Below, piece after piece: positions 25,121 to 34,729 of a stretch of DNA of 64,000 nt. How positions within the stretch are numbered: position 1 is the stretch's first letter; every line of letters starts with the position of its first letter. A model generated the notes under the pieces. That model ran no database searches. It had not been told where the DNA came from and saw nothing but the letters and a program-made list of their open reading frames with translations. Both the position numbers and the translations under genes were made by a program. The DNA is from Sediminicola arcticus (GTDB lineage Bacteria > Bacteroidota > Bacteroidia > Flavobacteriales > Flavobacteriaceae), in contig NZ_JBEXAE010000010.1 of the NCBI RefSeq assembly GCF_040566695.1, forward strand, positions 1-64,000. The letters are read 5' to 3'.

Positions 25121-28100
25121 CTAACCTTTTTTATGAGTCTCTACCCATTTTCTTGCATTTACAAATGCTTCTAACCATGGGGATACTTCGTCCTTTCTTC
25201 CTGCTGGGTAATGTGCCCAATTCCATTGAAAGATAGAACGTTCAATATGGGGCATAGTAACCAAATGTCTTCCGGTTTTGTCACAAAGCATTGCAGTATT
25301 GTAATCGGATCCATTAGGGTTGGCTGGATATCCTTCATAACCATAATTGGCCACAATCTCATAATTTTCTTTAGACATGGGCAATTTAAATTTTCCTTCT
25401 CCATGAGATATCCAAACACCAAGGTTGGCACCCTCCAAAGAAGAAAGCATTACTGAATTGTTCTTTTGTATTTCAACAGAGGTAAAACCACTTTCGTGTT
25501 TATGGGAGTCATTATAGGTCATCTTCCCATGTTCTTTATGTTCTGGGTTGATAAGATCCAATTCCATGAACAGCTGACAACCATTACAAATCCCTAACGA
25601 TAATGTATCTGGTCTTGCATAGAAATTTTTAAGGGCCATGTTCGCTTTTTCATTGTATTTGAAAGCACCTGCCCATCCTTTGGCACTGCCTAGTACATCA
25701 GAATTGGAAAAGCCTCCAACAGCACCAATAAATTGAATGTCCTTCAATGTTTCACGTCCAGAAATTAGATCGGTCATGTGTACATCCTTCACATCAAAAC
25801 CAGCCAAGTACATGGCATTTGCCATTTCCCGTTCAGAATTACTTCCTTTTTCTCTTAGGATAGCGGCTTTGGGTTTCGCTTGTCCAGAGCTTTGTAATCC
25901 GGCCAAGCCTTTAAGACTTCCATCAAAATGAGATGGGAAGTTAAAACGTAAAGGTTGGTTTTTATAATTATCGTATCGAACCTGGGCAAGGTTATTGGAA
26001 GTCTGTTTACTATCCAATAAAAAGGAGGTTTTAAACCAGATGTCGCGCAGGAAATTGATATTTAATCCTATTTCTACGCTATTATTTTTGATAGTCAATA
26101 CAGGCTCTTCAATAACAACACCTATTTTATTAAACGTAACTCCAGCTTCGTTCAATACTTTTTCTATGGAAGCATCCTTTCCTTGAAAAACGATACCTGC
26201 ATTTTCGGCAAATAGTAATTTGATGGTATCTGATTCGCTGAGGCTGGTCAAATCCAACTTAGCTCCCAATTGGATATCTGCAAAGCACAATTCTAGAAGG
26301 GTTGTAATAAGTCCACCAGACGCCACATCGTGGCCTGCTATAATTTTTCCTTCCCCTATTAAATTTTGAATGGTATTAAAAGTATTCTTAAAGCTTTTGG
26401 CATCTTTAATGGTTGGTGCTTCGTCCCCTATGCTATTGCGTATTTGTGCAAAGGAAGAGCCGCCTAATTTATAGCTGTCTTCAGAAAGATTGATATAATA
26501 GATGTCACCACCATTTTTTTGCAACATTGGCTCTACTACTTTGGTGATATCTGTACAGTGTGCCGCAGCCGAAATAATAACGGTTCCTGGAGCTATAACT
26601 TCTGCATTTTTGTACCGTTGCTTCATAGACAAGGAATCCTTACCAGTGGGTACATTTACACCTAATTCAATGGCAAAATCAGATATTGCTTCCACGGCCT
26701 CATATAATCTTGCATCTTCCCCTTCATTTTTACAAGGCCACATCCAGTTTGCCGACAAAGAAACGGATTGTAACCCGTCTTTTATTGGAGCCCAAATCAG
26801 GTTTGTAAGAGCTTCGGCTATGCTATTTCTACTTCCAGCGGCTGGGCTAATCAATCCAGAGATGGGGGAGTGTCCAATGGAGGTAACAATTCCTTCTTTT
26901 CCCTTATAATCCAATGCCATTACGCCACAGTTGTTCAAAGGTAATTGTAAAGGTCCGGCGCATTGTTGTTTGGCAACTTTCCCGCCAACACAACGGTCTA
27001 CTTTGTTGGTCAACCAATCTTTACAGGCAACTGCTTCCAATTGTAGAACTTGCCCCAAATAGTCGTGGAAATTTTCCAAAGAATATTCTGGAGCTGCGTA
27101 TTTTCTATTGACTGTAATATCGGTCATTATGGTCTTTGGGGAGCTCCCGAACATATCCGAAAGATCAAGATCCATTGGCTTTTCTCCAGTGGTTTTGGAC
27201 TGGAAGGTAAAACGTTTATCTCCCGTAACATCACCTACTTCATACATGGGTGAGCGTTCCCTATCCGCAATCCTGTGAAGCATGTCCACATCTTTTTTTC
27301 CTATTACCAATCCCATACGCTCTTGGGATTCATTACCAATAATTTCCTTGGCGGAAAGCGTAGGGTCCCCTACGGGTAATTTATCAAGATCAATGTTACC
27401 TCCTGTATCCTCCACTAATTCGGAAAGACAATTAAGGTGTCCGCCCGCACCATGGTCATGAATGGATACAATAGGATTATGTTCACTCTCTACCAGCCCG
27501 CGTATAGCGTTGGCAGCACGTTTTTGCATTTCAGGATTGGAACGTTGTATGGCATTAAGCTCTATAGTGGATCCAAATTCACCTGTGTCTGCACTGGATA
27601 CCGCAGCGCCGCCCATTCCAATTCGATAGTTGTCACCTCCTAGAATCACTATTTTATCCCCAGGTTTAGGAGCATCTTTTAGGGCTTGATTCATTTTTCC
27701 ATAACCAATTCCGCCAGCTTGCATGATTACCTTATCAAATCCTAAGACTCTGAAATCTTCCTCATGTTCAAAGGTAAGAACAGAACCAACGATTAGGGGT
27801 TGTCCAAATTTATTTCCAAAATCCGATGCACCATTAGAGGCTTTGATTAAAATATCCATTGGGGTCTGGTACAGCCAGTCCCGCTCTTTCATAGCCTTTT
27901 CCCAAGGTCTATTTTCCTCCAAACGGGAATAGGAAGTCATATATACTGCAGTTCCGGCTAATGGCAAGGATCCCTTTCCACCGGCCAAACGATCCCTTAT
28001 TTCTCCTCCAGCACCGGTAGCGGCCCCATTAAAGGGTTCTACCGTGGTTGGGAAATTGTGTGTTTCTGCCTTTAGGGAGATGACAGAGTCAAAACTATTT

Positions 28101-28804
28101 TCTCCATAAAAATCAGGCTTGTCTGCACTTTTTGGAGCAAATTGCACTACTGTCGGACCTTTTACAAAGGCCACATTATCCTTATAGGCAGATATTATAC
28201 CTCCTGGATGTTCTTGAGATGTTTTTTTAATGAGTTTGAATAATGATGTTGGTTTTTCAACCCCATCTATGATAAATGTACCATTGAAAATTTTATGTCT
28301 ACAATGTTCTGAGTTGACCTGACTGAAACCAAAAACTTCTGAATCTGTGAGTTTGCGACCTATCTTTTCAGACATTTGCACTAGATAATTCACTTCCTCA
28401 CTACTCAATGCTAAACCTTCCTTTTCATTATATGAGGCTATATTATCGATTTCCAAAACTGCTTCTGGCTTTATTTTTATGGTAAAGATATCCTGGGTTA
28501 AAGCGCTATACTTTTGCAATAGCATAGGATCAAAATCCAAGGAGTCTTTATTGCTGGCTTTAAATTCTTCAATTCTAATGATACCAGAAACTCCCATGTT
28601 TTGGGTAATTTCTGTTGCATTTGTGCTCCAAGGCGTTATCATAGCTGCTCTTGGACCAACAAAAAAGGCGTCAAGAGACGCCGTGTTTATATGAGGTTGG
28701 TTGCCGAACAACCAAGTCAATTTAGCGATGTCTTCTTTAGAAAGTTCATTATTGCTTTGAATTGCAAAAACTTTGGTATTTGGGTCCCCGAAAAAATGAA
28801 TCAT
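25121..28804 (-). CDS. purL: Phosphoribosylformylglycinamidine synthase, large single-chain type
   Basis: Purine biosynthesis enzyme converting FGAR, glutamine and ATP to FGAM. It is the large single-chain form of about 1227 aa with an N-terminal PurS-like region, two AIR-synthase-like halves (visible as SEHCRHKIFNG, KAETHNFPT and GAATGAGGEIRDR) and a C-terminal glutamine amidotransferase with Cys in LGICNGCQLFMEL and His/Glu in MPHIERS. The frame is open from 28831, but a -7 promoter box at 28836-28843 is only 5 bp from that codon, so the Met at 28804 (MIHFFGDPNTKVFAIQ) is preferred; it also matches the usual family N-terminus. It is a single-gene unit with its own terminator. Confidence 0.96.
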   Translation of the reverse strand: MIHFFGDPNTKVFAIQSNNELSKEDIAKLTWLFGNQPHINTASLDAFFVGPRAAMITPWSTNATEITQNMGVSGIIRIEEFKASNKDSLDFDPMLLQKYSALTQDIFTIKIKPEAVLEIDNIASYNEKEGLALSSEEVNYLVQMSEKIGRKLTDSEVFGFSQVNSEHCRHKIFNGTFIIDGVEKPTSLFKLIKKTSQEHPGGIISAYKDNVAFVKGPTVVQFAPKSADKPDFYGENSFDSVISLKAETHNFPTTVEPFNGAATGAGGEIRDRLAGGKGSLPLAGTAVYMTSYSRLEENRPWEKAMKERDWLYQTPMDILIKASNGASDFGNKFGQPLIVGSVLTFEHEEDFRVLGFDKVIMQAGGIGYGKMNQALKDAPKPGDKIVILGGDNYRIGMGGAAVSSADTGEFGSTIELNAIQRSNPEMQKRAANAIRGLVESEHNPIVSIHDHGAGGHLNCLSELVEDTGGNIDLDKLPVGDPTLSAKEIIGNESQERMGLVIGKKDVDMLHRIADRERSPMYEVGDVTGDKRFTFQSKTTGEKPMDLDLSDMFGSSPKTIMTDITVNRKYAAPEYSLENFHDYLGQVLQLEAVACKDWLTNKVDRCVGGKVAKQQCAGPLQLPLNNCGVMALDYKGKEGIVTSIGHSPISGLISPAAGSRNSIAEALTNLIWAPIKDGLQSVSLSANWMWPCKNEGEDARLYEAVEAISDFAIELGVNVPTGKDSLSMKQRYKNAEVIAPGTVIISAAAHCTDITKVVEPMLQKNGGDIYYINLSEDSYKLGGSSFAQIRNSIGDEAPTIKDAKSFKNTFNTIQNLIGEGKIIAGHDVASGGLITTLLELCFADIQLGAKLDLTSLSESDTIKLLFAENAGIVFQGKDASIEKVLNEAGVTFNKIGVVIEEPVLTIKNNSVEIGLNINFLRDIWFKTSFLLDSKQTSNNLAQVRYDNYKNQPLRFNFPSHFDGSLKGLAGLQSSGQAKPKAAILREKGSNSEREMANAMYLAGFDVKDVHMTDLISGRETLKDIQFIGAVGGFSNSDVLGSAKGWAGAFKYNEKANMALKNFYARPDTLSLGICNGCQLFMELDLINPEHKEHGKMTYNDSHKHESGFTSVEIQKNNSVMLSSLEGANLGVWISHGEGKFKLPMSKENYEIVANYGYEGYPANPNGSDYNTAMLCDKTGRHLVTMPHIERSIFQWNWAHYPAGRKDEVSPWLEAFVNARKWVETHKKG

Positions 28805-28835
28805 GGAATTCGTAAATTGTTTGTTTAACAAGCTA

Positions 28836-28843
28836 CAAATTTA
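28836..28843 (-). promoter_or_regulatory. -7 promoter box of purL
   Basis: TAAATTTG on the minus strand, an exact TAnnTTTG match, 31 bp upstream of the preferred purL start. No good -33 box is seen. No purine riboswitch signature was recognised in the 225-bp gap up to the M20 gene, and I see nothing else in it. Confidence 0.5.
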
Positions 28844-29057
28844 CATTTTTTATGTGTAAATGCCGGATAGAAAAGTGAACACTTATAAGCACAAATTGTT
28901 AATTTTTGGTAAAGAAGGATCTAAGTCGAGTTCATTCAATGGAAAACTTTATCATACTTCCAATAAAAAATTAGATACTTAAAATGATTTGGGACAGCAC
29001 AAAAGATTGAAAGTGAACTTAAATTATTTAAATTTAGAAATAACTTAATAAAAACAT

Positions 29058-30662
29058 ATGAAGCATATTTTAAAAAAGACCACTCACAGAATTATACTAT
29101 TCTTATTTGTAGGCCTAGCCCATGTTGGTTATTCGCAAAAGAAATATTCTGACAAACAGGTAGAAAAATTAAAGGCTGAGGCTGCCCAAATGGTACAGGA
29201 GAATTATAAACAAGCCCAGGTTATGGTAGATAAGGTTTTCAGCTTTTCTGAACTCGGGTTTCAGGAAATAGAATCATCCAAGTATTTGACTGGGTTGCTA
29301 AAAGAAAATGGATTTGAGATTGAGAATTCAATTTCTGGGATTTCTACTGCCTGGTTTGCAAGGTGGAGTAATGGAGATGGTCCAGTTATTGCTTTAGGCA
29401 GTGATGTAGATTGTATTCCAAAAGCCTCACAGTATCCAGGGGTTGCCTATCATAGACCAATAGTGGAGGGTGCGCCAGGGCATGGTGAAGGCCATAATTC
29501 TGGAATTCCCTTAAATATTACAGCGGCCCTAGCGGTAAAACAGCTAATGGAACGGGAAGAAATTAAAGGCACTTTGGTTATTTGGCCAGGGATTGCTGAG
29601 GAACTTGTAGCGGCCAAAGCCTGGTACGTAAGGGATGGCCTTTTCGACGACATCGATATGTGTATTTTTACCCATGTGGGTGATAATCTTGAGGTCTCTT
29701 GGGGGCCAACAAAGGGGACTGGACTTATTTCTGTAGAATATTCCTTTGAAGGGGAGGCTGCTCATTCTGCAGGATCCCCTTGGAGGGGCCGTAGTGCGTT
29801 AGACGCAGCTGAGCTAATGAACATAGGTTGGAATTATAAAAGGGAGCATCTACATCCTTTAAAAAGATCACACTCTATTTTTACTGATGCTGGGGATCAA
29901 CCCAATGTGGTGCCTTCCAAAGCCGCCATTTGGTATTATTTTAGAGATATTACTTATGAAGGTATTATGGATATGTATAAGGATGCCAATACTATTGCAG
30001 AAGGAGCAGCATTGATGACAGGTACTACAGTAAAATCAAAGGTCTTAGGAACGGCATGGCCCAGACATTACAACAAGGTGATTGCCGAAAGCATGTATGC
30101 CAATATTCAAAAAATTGGATTACCAACATGGTCAGAGGCCGATCAAACCTTGGCCAAGGCCGTACAAAAGGAAGTAAATTCAGAGAAATTGGAAGGCTTG
30201 AGTACTGTCTTAGATCCCTTGGGTCTACCGGTAAAAGATCCCGTTAGTGGTGGTTCCGATGATATAGGCGATGTTTCCTGGAAGGTTCCAACGGTGACTA
30301 TGCGCTTTCCTTCTAATATACCAGGGCTTCAAGGACACCATTGGAGTAATGCCATAGCCATGGCAACGCCTATTGCACACAAGGGGGTAGTGGCAGGAGC
30401 TAAGGCGGAAGCAATGACGATTTTAGATTTTTTATTAAAGCCAGAACTAATGACTAAGGCTTGGGATTATTTTAATAATGAACAAAGTAAGGAAACCAAA
30501 TACCAACCGATGATCACAGAAGCCGATTTGCCACCCACTTATCTGAATCAAGATAAAATGGAAAAATATAGACCGCAATTGGAAAAATTTTATTTTGATG
30601 ATACCAAATATGATACATATCTAGAGCAACTTGGGGTAAGTTACCCGACCTTAAAGGAGTAG
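29058..30662 (+). CDS. Secreted M20 family amidohydrolase (AbgB-like)
   Basis: Metallo-amidohydrolase of the M20 group, resembling p-aminobenzoyl-glutamate hydrolase subunit B (AbgB). A signal peptide (RIILFLFVGLAHVGYS) shows export, unlike E. coli AbgB. Metal-ligand segments visible are GSDVDCIPKA, GHGEGHNSGIP, the catalytic pair region GIAEELVAAK and a late SGGSDDIGDVSW with a following HHWSNA. The dimerisation insert lies around residues 220-330 (EGEAAHSAGSPWRGRSALDA). At 534 aa it is slightly longer than AbgB. It is a single gene, convergent with the RsmB-like gene. The natural substrate may be a folate breakdown product or another N-acyl amino acid; this is uncertain. Confidence 0.85.
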   Translation: MKHILKKTTHRIILFLFVGLAHVGYSQKKYSDKQVEKLKAEAAQMVQENYKQAQVMVDKVFSFSELGFQEIESSKYLTGLLKENGFEIENSISGISTAWFARWSNGDGPVIALGSDVDCIPKASQYPGVAYHRPIVEGAPGHGEGHNSGIPLNITAALAVKQLMEREEIKGTLVIWPGIAEELVAAKAWYVRDGLFDDIDMCIFTHVGDNLEVSWGPTKGTGLISVEYSFEGEAAHSAGSPWRGRSALDAAELMNIGWNYKREHLHPLKRSHSIFTDAGDQPNVVPSKAAIWYYFRDITYEGIMDMYKDANTIAEGAALMTGTTVKSKVLGTAWPRHYNKVIAESMYANIQKIGLPTWSEADQTLAKAVQKEVNSEKLEGLSTVLDPLGLPVKDPVSGGSDDIGDVSWKVPTVTMRFPSNIPGLQGHHWSNAIAMATPIAHKGVVAGAKAEAMTILDFLLKPELMTKAWDYFNNEQSKETKYQPMITEADLPPTYLNQDKMEKYRPQLEKFYFDDTKYDTYLEQLGVSYPTLKE

Positions 30663-30684
30663 TTCACTATTTATAATAAGATAT

Positions 30685-30730
30685 AAAAATAAAGAAGGGT
30701 ATAACTCCAGTTATACCCTTCTTTATTTTT
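30685..30730. terminator. Bidirectional terminator between M20 and RsmB-like genes
   Basis: Perfect 21-bp inverted repeat (AAAAATAAAGAAGGGTATAAC and its complement) around a 4-base loop TCCA, with A/T ends giving U tracts on both strands. It lies 22 bp after the M20 stop and 16 bp before the convergent gene's stop. Confidence 0.9.
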
Positions 30731-30746
30731 AACGTCAGTTATAGAT

Positions 30747-31958
30747 CTATTTTCTTTGTAATAAAGCCATGTAAAACCCATCAAAACCTTCAACGGATGC
30801 ATAAATGTTCTTGTCTCTAATTAAGATAAAATCCTTCCCTTCCTCAGATTCCAAAAATGTCTTTACTTGGTCTTTGTTTTCCTGTGGTAGGATAGAGCAG
30901 GTAGCATATACCAATTTTCCTTCTGGTTTTACCATCTTACTATAATCACTTAGGATTTGTTTCTGTGTAGCGATCACTTTTTCCAAGAAATCGGGCTGCA
31001 TTTTCCATTTTGCATCAGGATTTCTTCTCAAAACCCCCAAACCGGTACACGGGGCATCAATAAGGACTCTATCTGCGCTATTGTGCAGTTTTTTGATCAC
31101 TTTAGTAGAATCTATTTCCCTGGTCTCCACGTTGTGGGCTCCGGCACGCTTTGCGCGTCTTTTTAGTTCTGTAAGTTTACGAGCATAGATGTCAAGCGCA
31201 ATAAGCTGACCCTTATTTTCCATTAATGCTGCCAAATGCAGGGTTTTGCCCCCAGCACCGGCACAAGTATCTATAACCCTTTGTCCAGGTTTTACATCCA
31301 AAAATTCTGCTACTAATTGGGATGACGCATCCTGCACCTCAAATAATCCTTCTTTAAAAGCATTGGTCGTAAACACATTACTGCGTTCTTTTAGCTTTAA
31401 TGCATCTGGATAGCCTTTAATGAAATCCGTATCAACATTTAGCTCTAATAAGATATCATGTAATTTTATAGGTGTTGTTTTTAGGGTGTTTGCCCTTAAA
31501 ATAACATCGGCCTGTTCGTTTAGCGCATGAAGTTCTTTGGTCCACAAGTCCTCTCCCAAGGCTTCTTCACCTAATTCATCTAACCAGTCAGGTACAGATT
31601 CCCTATATTTCCTAATTTTTGAAAGCTCATCAAACTTGCCCTTTATCCTTCTTGTTGGAGTTGGTTCTATCTGTTTCCAATCAGGAAGCTCTATACCTCT
31701 CAAAACGGCCCAAACAGCCCAAATACGAAACAAATCCGGTCTTTTGAATGGAACCTTTACCTCTGCAATTTCCGTATATAAACGTTTCCATCGTACAATG
31801 TCATAGGTGGTTTCCGCTATAAACGCCCTATCTCTAGCTCCCCATCGCTTGTCGTACTTTAATACTTTTTCCACCACTTTGTCTGCATACTCATTCTCGT
31901 TAAAGATAAAGTTTAATGCATCAATAACTCCAAATACTAGATTTCTATGTAATCGCAT
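30747..31958 (-). CDS. RsmB/NOP family RNA (cytosine-5) methyltransferase
   Basis: SAM-dependent RNA m5C methyltransferase. The N-terminal 140 residues resemble the NusB-like domain of RsmB. The catalytic domain has the SAM loop DTCAGAGGKTLHLAAL, DIYARKL, the motif IV DAPCTGLGVLRRNPDAKW and the catalytic cysteine motif VYATCSILPQEN. At 403 aa it is near RsmB length, so 16S rRNA C967 is a plausible target, but other NOP members modify other sites. The gene is single, with a -7 promoter box just upstream at 31977. Confidence 0.88.
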   Translation of the reverse strand: MRLHRNLVFGVIDALNFIFNENEYADKVVEKVLKYDKRWGARDRAFIAETTYDIVRWKRLYTEIAEVKVPFKRPDLFRIWAVWAVLRGIELPDWKQIEPTPTRRIKGKFDELSKIRKYRESVPDWLDELGEEALGEDLWTKELHALNEQADVILRANTLKTTPIKLHDILLELNVDTDFIKGYPDALKLKERSNVFTTNAFKEGLFEVQDASSQLVAEFLDVKPGQRVIDTCAGAGGKTLHLAALMENKGQLIALDIYARKLTELKRRAKRAGAHNVETREIDSTKVIKKLHNSADRVLIDAPCTGLGVLRRNPDAKWKMQPDFLEKVIATQKQILSDYSKMVKPEGKLVYATCSILPQENKDQVKTFLESEEGKDFILIRDKNIYASVEGFDGFYMALLQRK

Positions 31959-31976
31959 TCCTAAAAATTAAGGTTG

Positions 31977-31984
31977 CAAAGGTA
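31977..31984 (-). promoter_or_regulatory. -7 box of the RsmB-like gene
   Basis: TACCTTTG on the minus strand matches TAnnTTTG, 18 bp upstream of the start. It lies back to back with the lipoprotein promoter at 31985. Confidence 0.45.
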
Positions 31985-32014
31985 TTGTTTTAGAAGGTAA
32001 TCCGTTTATTTTTG
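31985..32014 (+). promoter_or_regulatory. Promoter of the Asp-box lipoprotein gene
   Basis: TTG (31985-31987), 19-bp spacer, TATTTTTG (32007-32014): an exact Bacteroidota promoter pair ending 15 bp before the ATG at 32030. The box covers an alternative TTG at 32012, which rules that codon out as the start. Confidence 0.7.
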
Positions 32015-32029
32015 GTGAAATTTATACCT

Positions 32030-33058
32030 ATGAAATATTTATCAGTTATAATTGGCCTTTTGTTTCTTGCCTCCTGTAATGAGAAACCTAAATCCCTTCA
32101 ATATAAGTCAGTTACGGTAGAAACTATTTACGAGGACTCTTTGAGCATCCGTGCCATTGAACTCATGGATGGAAGTTTAGCTTTCGCCGCAGATAAAGGT
32201 ACGTTCGGGTCAGTAGATTTAAAAAAGGGTATTGTAAGGACAAAGGTGCAAATTTATGACAGCATTCTCCCTCAGTTTAGAGCTGTAGCACATACAGCGA
32301 CCGACTTTTTTATGCTTTCAATATCCAATCCAGCGTTGTTGTATAAGACTGGAGATCAAGGCGATATGGAATTGGTATACAAGGAGGAGAATGAAAAAGT
32401 GTTTTATGACGCCATGAAGTTTTGGAATGATAAGGAAGGCATTGCTATTGGAGATAGTATGGATGGATGTTTGTCTATTATTATAACTAGGGATGGGGGA
32501 AAAACTTGGAAAAAATCACCATGTACTCTATTGCCAAAGTCAATTGAGGGAGAAGGAGCCTTTGCTGCCAGTAACACCAATATAGAAATGATAGGGGATA
32601 AGACGTGGCTCGCTACAACCAAAGGAAATATCTACTATTCTTCAGATAAGGGAAAAACATGGGAAGTTTATACCACACCTATGCTAAAGGAAAAGGAAAC
32701 GGAGGGAATCTATTCTATTTCTTTTTTCGACTCAAAATTAGGGGTTGCCTTTGGGGGTGATTATACCAGGGCAGAAAATAAAAACTCCAATAAAGCGCTT
32801 ACCAAAGATGGAGGTAAAACTTGGCAATTGTTAGCAGACGGACAAGAGCCAGGTTATATGAGCTGTGTACAGTTTGTTCCTACAGGTTCAGGTTTGGATA
32901 TCGTTGCTGTTGGTTTTAACGGAATCTCTTACTCAGGAGATATGGGTTCTAATTGGAAAAAATTATCAAACGAATCATTTTACACCATTCGCTTTTTGAA
33001 TGATTCTATAGCGTATGCCGCAGGAAGTGGGCGAATTTCGAAATTAACATTCAAGTAA
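32030..33058 (+). CDS. Asp-box (BNR) beta-propeller lipoprotein
   Basis: Exported lipoprotein of about 342 aa with lipobox LASC (Cys16). Four Asp-box motifs of the form S/T-x-D-x-G-x-x-W are seen: TRDGGKTW, SSDKGKTW, TKDGGKTW and SGDMGSNW, each at a blade turn of a beta-propeller. This places it with the YCF48/sialidase-like propellers, but no sialidase catalytic residues can be recognised, so it is probably a binding or assembly protein and not an enzyme. The start is fixed by the promoter immediately upstream. Neighbours give no clue. Many flavobacteria encode such proteins without known role. Confidence 0.75.
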   Translation: MKYLSVIIGLLFLASCNEKPKSLQYKSVTVETIYEDSLSIRAIELMDGSLAFAADKGTFGSVDLKKGIVRTKVQIYDSILPQFRAVAHTATDFFMLSISNPALLYKTGDQGDMELVYKEENEKVFYDAMKFWNDKEGIAIGDSMDGCLSIIITRDGGKTWKKSPCTLLPKSIEGEGAFAASNTNIEMIGDKTWLATTKGNIYYSSDKGKTWEVYTTPMLKEKETEGIYSISFFDSKLGVAFGGDYTRAENKNSNKALTKDGGKTWQLLADGQEPGYMSCVQFVPTGSGLDIVAVGFNGISYSGDMGSNWKKLSNESFYTIRFLNDSIAYAAGSGRISKLTFK

Positions 33059-33095
33059 AAAACCTCCAAAAAATAAGGCTTTACCTAGTTTCATA

Positions 33096-33548
33096 TTAGT
33101 TATCACGTTGTTTTTGGCGGTACATCCGCATCAATTGTCGCTTAAAATCGTGCTCACTCTGAATCAACAATAATGTTTTTTTACTGGAGAGTACATTCTT
33201 AAGTTTGGAGAACAAATTAGTATAAGAGTCTTGTTTTTCTTTTTCCAAGGTATTATACAAGCTCAAAAGTTCATAGGCTTCTTTTTCCGATAGGGTGTTG
33301 GCCAGTTTTATCTTATTATGAACCTGTGACCATTCTTTTGCCCTTAGAGTCTCCATATTCGTTTCGTGCTCATTGTATATTGGCCAGAATAATTGTGCTT
33401 CATTACTACTTAGTTCCAATCGTTCTGTGATAAACGCTACTTTTAGTGCTTTGATTTTTTCCCGATCCGGCTTATCCTGTGAAAAGGAAACAACGGTGAT
33501 CAAAAGGAATAGCACTAATGGCGTAATATTTTTATTAATACTCATCAT
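33096..33548 (-). CDS. Small exported protein of the ECF sigma operon (sensor-like)
   Basis: 150-aa protein with a signal peptide (ITPLVLFLLITVVSFS) and a mostly helical, charged mature part (residues 25-150) that has heptad-like runs, e.g. SSNEAQLFWPIYNEHETNMETL. It resembles the small periplasmic proteins found behind flavobacterial ECF sigma genes and annotated as sensors of ECF-type sigma factors, and distantly the CpxP/Spy fold. It overlaps the upstream membrane-protein gene by 14 bp and is the third gene of the sigma operon, which suggests it monitors the periplasm. Function is inference. Confidence 0.65.
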   Translation of the reverse strand: MMSINKNITPLVLFLLITVVSFSQDKPDREKIKALKVAFITERLELSSNEAQLFWPIYNEHETNMETLRAKEWSQVHNKIKLANTLSEKEAYELLSLYNTLEKEKQDSYTNLFSKLKNVLSSKKTLLLIQSEHDFKRQLMRMYRQKQRDN

Positions 33549-34050
33549 TTTCTAGATTTAAATCTTCAAAAAGATCGACATTGTCGTTTAGATAATCGGC
33601 AATAGTCTCATCTTTTATTCTTCTTTGAAGCATGTCTTGTAAATTAATGTCGTCTAATGGCATTATTTCTACTATTTCATAGTAGCTCATTCCATAATCA
33701 TGGAATTCAAAATAAGATTCTATTTCAGATGCTGCTAGATCGTCAAAAGTAAATGCCTCCTCCTTTTTCCTTTGCAAACTAATAACCAAAAGAATAGATG
33801 CCGCTGCAGCTATGGCCGTAAAATAATATTTTTTATAAGGGTTGAGAGGTATAACCTTTGATTCCCCTTCTTTTAAAGTAATAAGAATATTTTGGTTCAA
33901 CCCTTCAAAATAACCTTCAGGAATACTGAACCCTTCATTTTGGGGTATATCGGTGCTTTCTCTTTTCAATTTATCTAAAAGAGAATTGTTGAACCCTTCG
34001 AAATATCCTTCGGGAGTTTTAAAACCACTATGTTTATCTTTCTCTTTCAT
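33535..34050 (-). CDS. Membrane protein with PEGYFEG repeats, candidate anti-sigma factor
   Basis: 171-aa protein with one transmembrane helix at about residues 77-94 (FTAIAAAASILLVISL). The N-terminal, cytoplasmic part contains two copies of a motif, GFKTPEGYFEGFN and GFSIPEGYFEGLN, about 30 residues apart, each followed by a leucine/lysine helix (LLDKLKR, ILITLKE). The C-terminal acidic region should lie in the periplasm. Position directly behind an ECF sigma gene (33-bp gap) and the one-helix topology suggest an anti-sigma factor, but no zinc-binding ZAS motif is present. The repeat is common in Bacteroidota ECF operons. Assignment is inference. Confidence 0.6.
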   Translation of the reverse strand: MKEKDKHSGFKTPEGYFEGFNNSLLDKLKRESTDIPQNEGFSIPEGYFEGLNQNILITLKEGESKVIPLNPYKKYYFTAIAAAASILLVISLQRKKEEAFTFDDLAASEIESYFEFHDYGMSYYEIVEIMPLDDINLQDMLQRRIKDETIADYLNDNVDLFEDLNLENDEY

Positions 34051-34083
34051 TGCTTTTGTTTGACCTTCAATATCTTAAAAGGT

Positions 34084-34626
34084 TTAATCGTTCTTTAAAA
34101 AAGCTTCTATTTTCTTTGATGCCAAATGATAGGATGCTTTTAAAGCTCCAACAGAAGTATCCAAAATCTCCGAAATTTCTTCGTATTTTAGTTCTTCAAA
34201 ATACTTCATATTGAACACTAATTTTTGTTTTTCCGGAAGTTCTGCGATAGCCTTTTGAAGTTTTAATTGTATCTCTTCCCCTTCAAAATATACATCAGCC
34301 TGTAAATTTTCTATCATTTGAGCTTGAAGCTCTTCATTGGAACCCTCCATTTTTTTTGATTTTGACTTCAAAAAACTCAAGGCCTCATTAGTTGCAATCC
34401 TATACATCCAGGAGAAAAGCTTGCTCTCTCCTTTAAAACCTTCAATGTTTTTAAATACCTTGATAAAGGTATTCTGTAAAACATCATCAGTGTCGGCATG
34501 GTTAAGCACAATTCTTCGGATATGCCAATAGAGTCTAACTTTGTAAGTATTTATCAATACCTCAAAAGCTTGGGATTGGGTGCCCTTGTCCTTTAACTGG
34601 TCTACTAAAGATGCCTCTGATATCAA
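34084..34626 (-). CDS. ECF-type RNA polymerase sigma factor
   Basis: 180-aa sigma-70 family factor with regions 2 and 4 only. Region 2 shows HADTDDVLQNTFIKVFKNI and FSWMYRIATNEALSFLKSK (core and -10 binding). Region 4 is a helix-turn-helix: LPEKQKLVFNMKYFEELKYEEISEILDTS then GALKASYHLASKKI, which would read the -35 element. It heads an operon with the PEGYFEG-repeat membrane protein and a small exported protein. The stimulus is unknown; an envelope signal is likely because both partners are in or beyond the membrane. Confidence 0.92.
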   Translation of the reverse strand: MISEASLVDQLKDKGTQSQAFEVLINTYKVRLYWHIRRIVLNHADTDDVLQNTFIKVFKNIEGFKGESKLFSWMYRIATNEALSFLKSKSKKMEGSNEELQAQMIENLQADVYFEGEEIQLKLQKAIAELPEKQKLVFNMKYFEELKYEEISEILDTSVGALKASYHLASKKIEAFLKND

Positions 34627-34729
34627 AAGTGGATGTTTACGTTTAGATCTGTGACTACTTATTTTGGCAATGGTTTAATATTTACCACTAATTTTCTTAC
34701 ATACGCCCTATTATAGGTGCTATACTATG

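Noticed and set aside
26502..26909. 135-codon plus-strand frame inside purL
   Set aside because: Shadow of purL on the other strand; no start signal or protein features.
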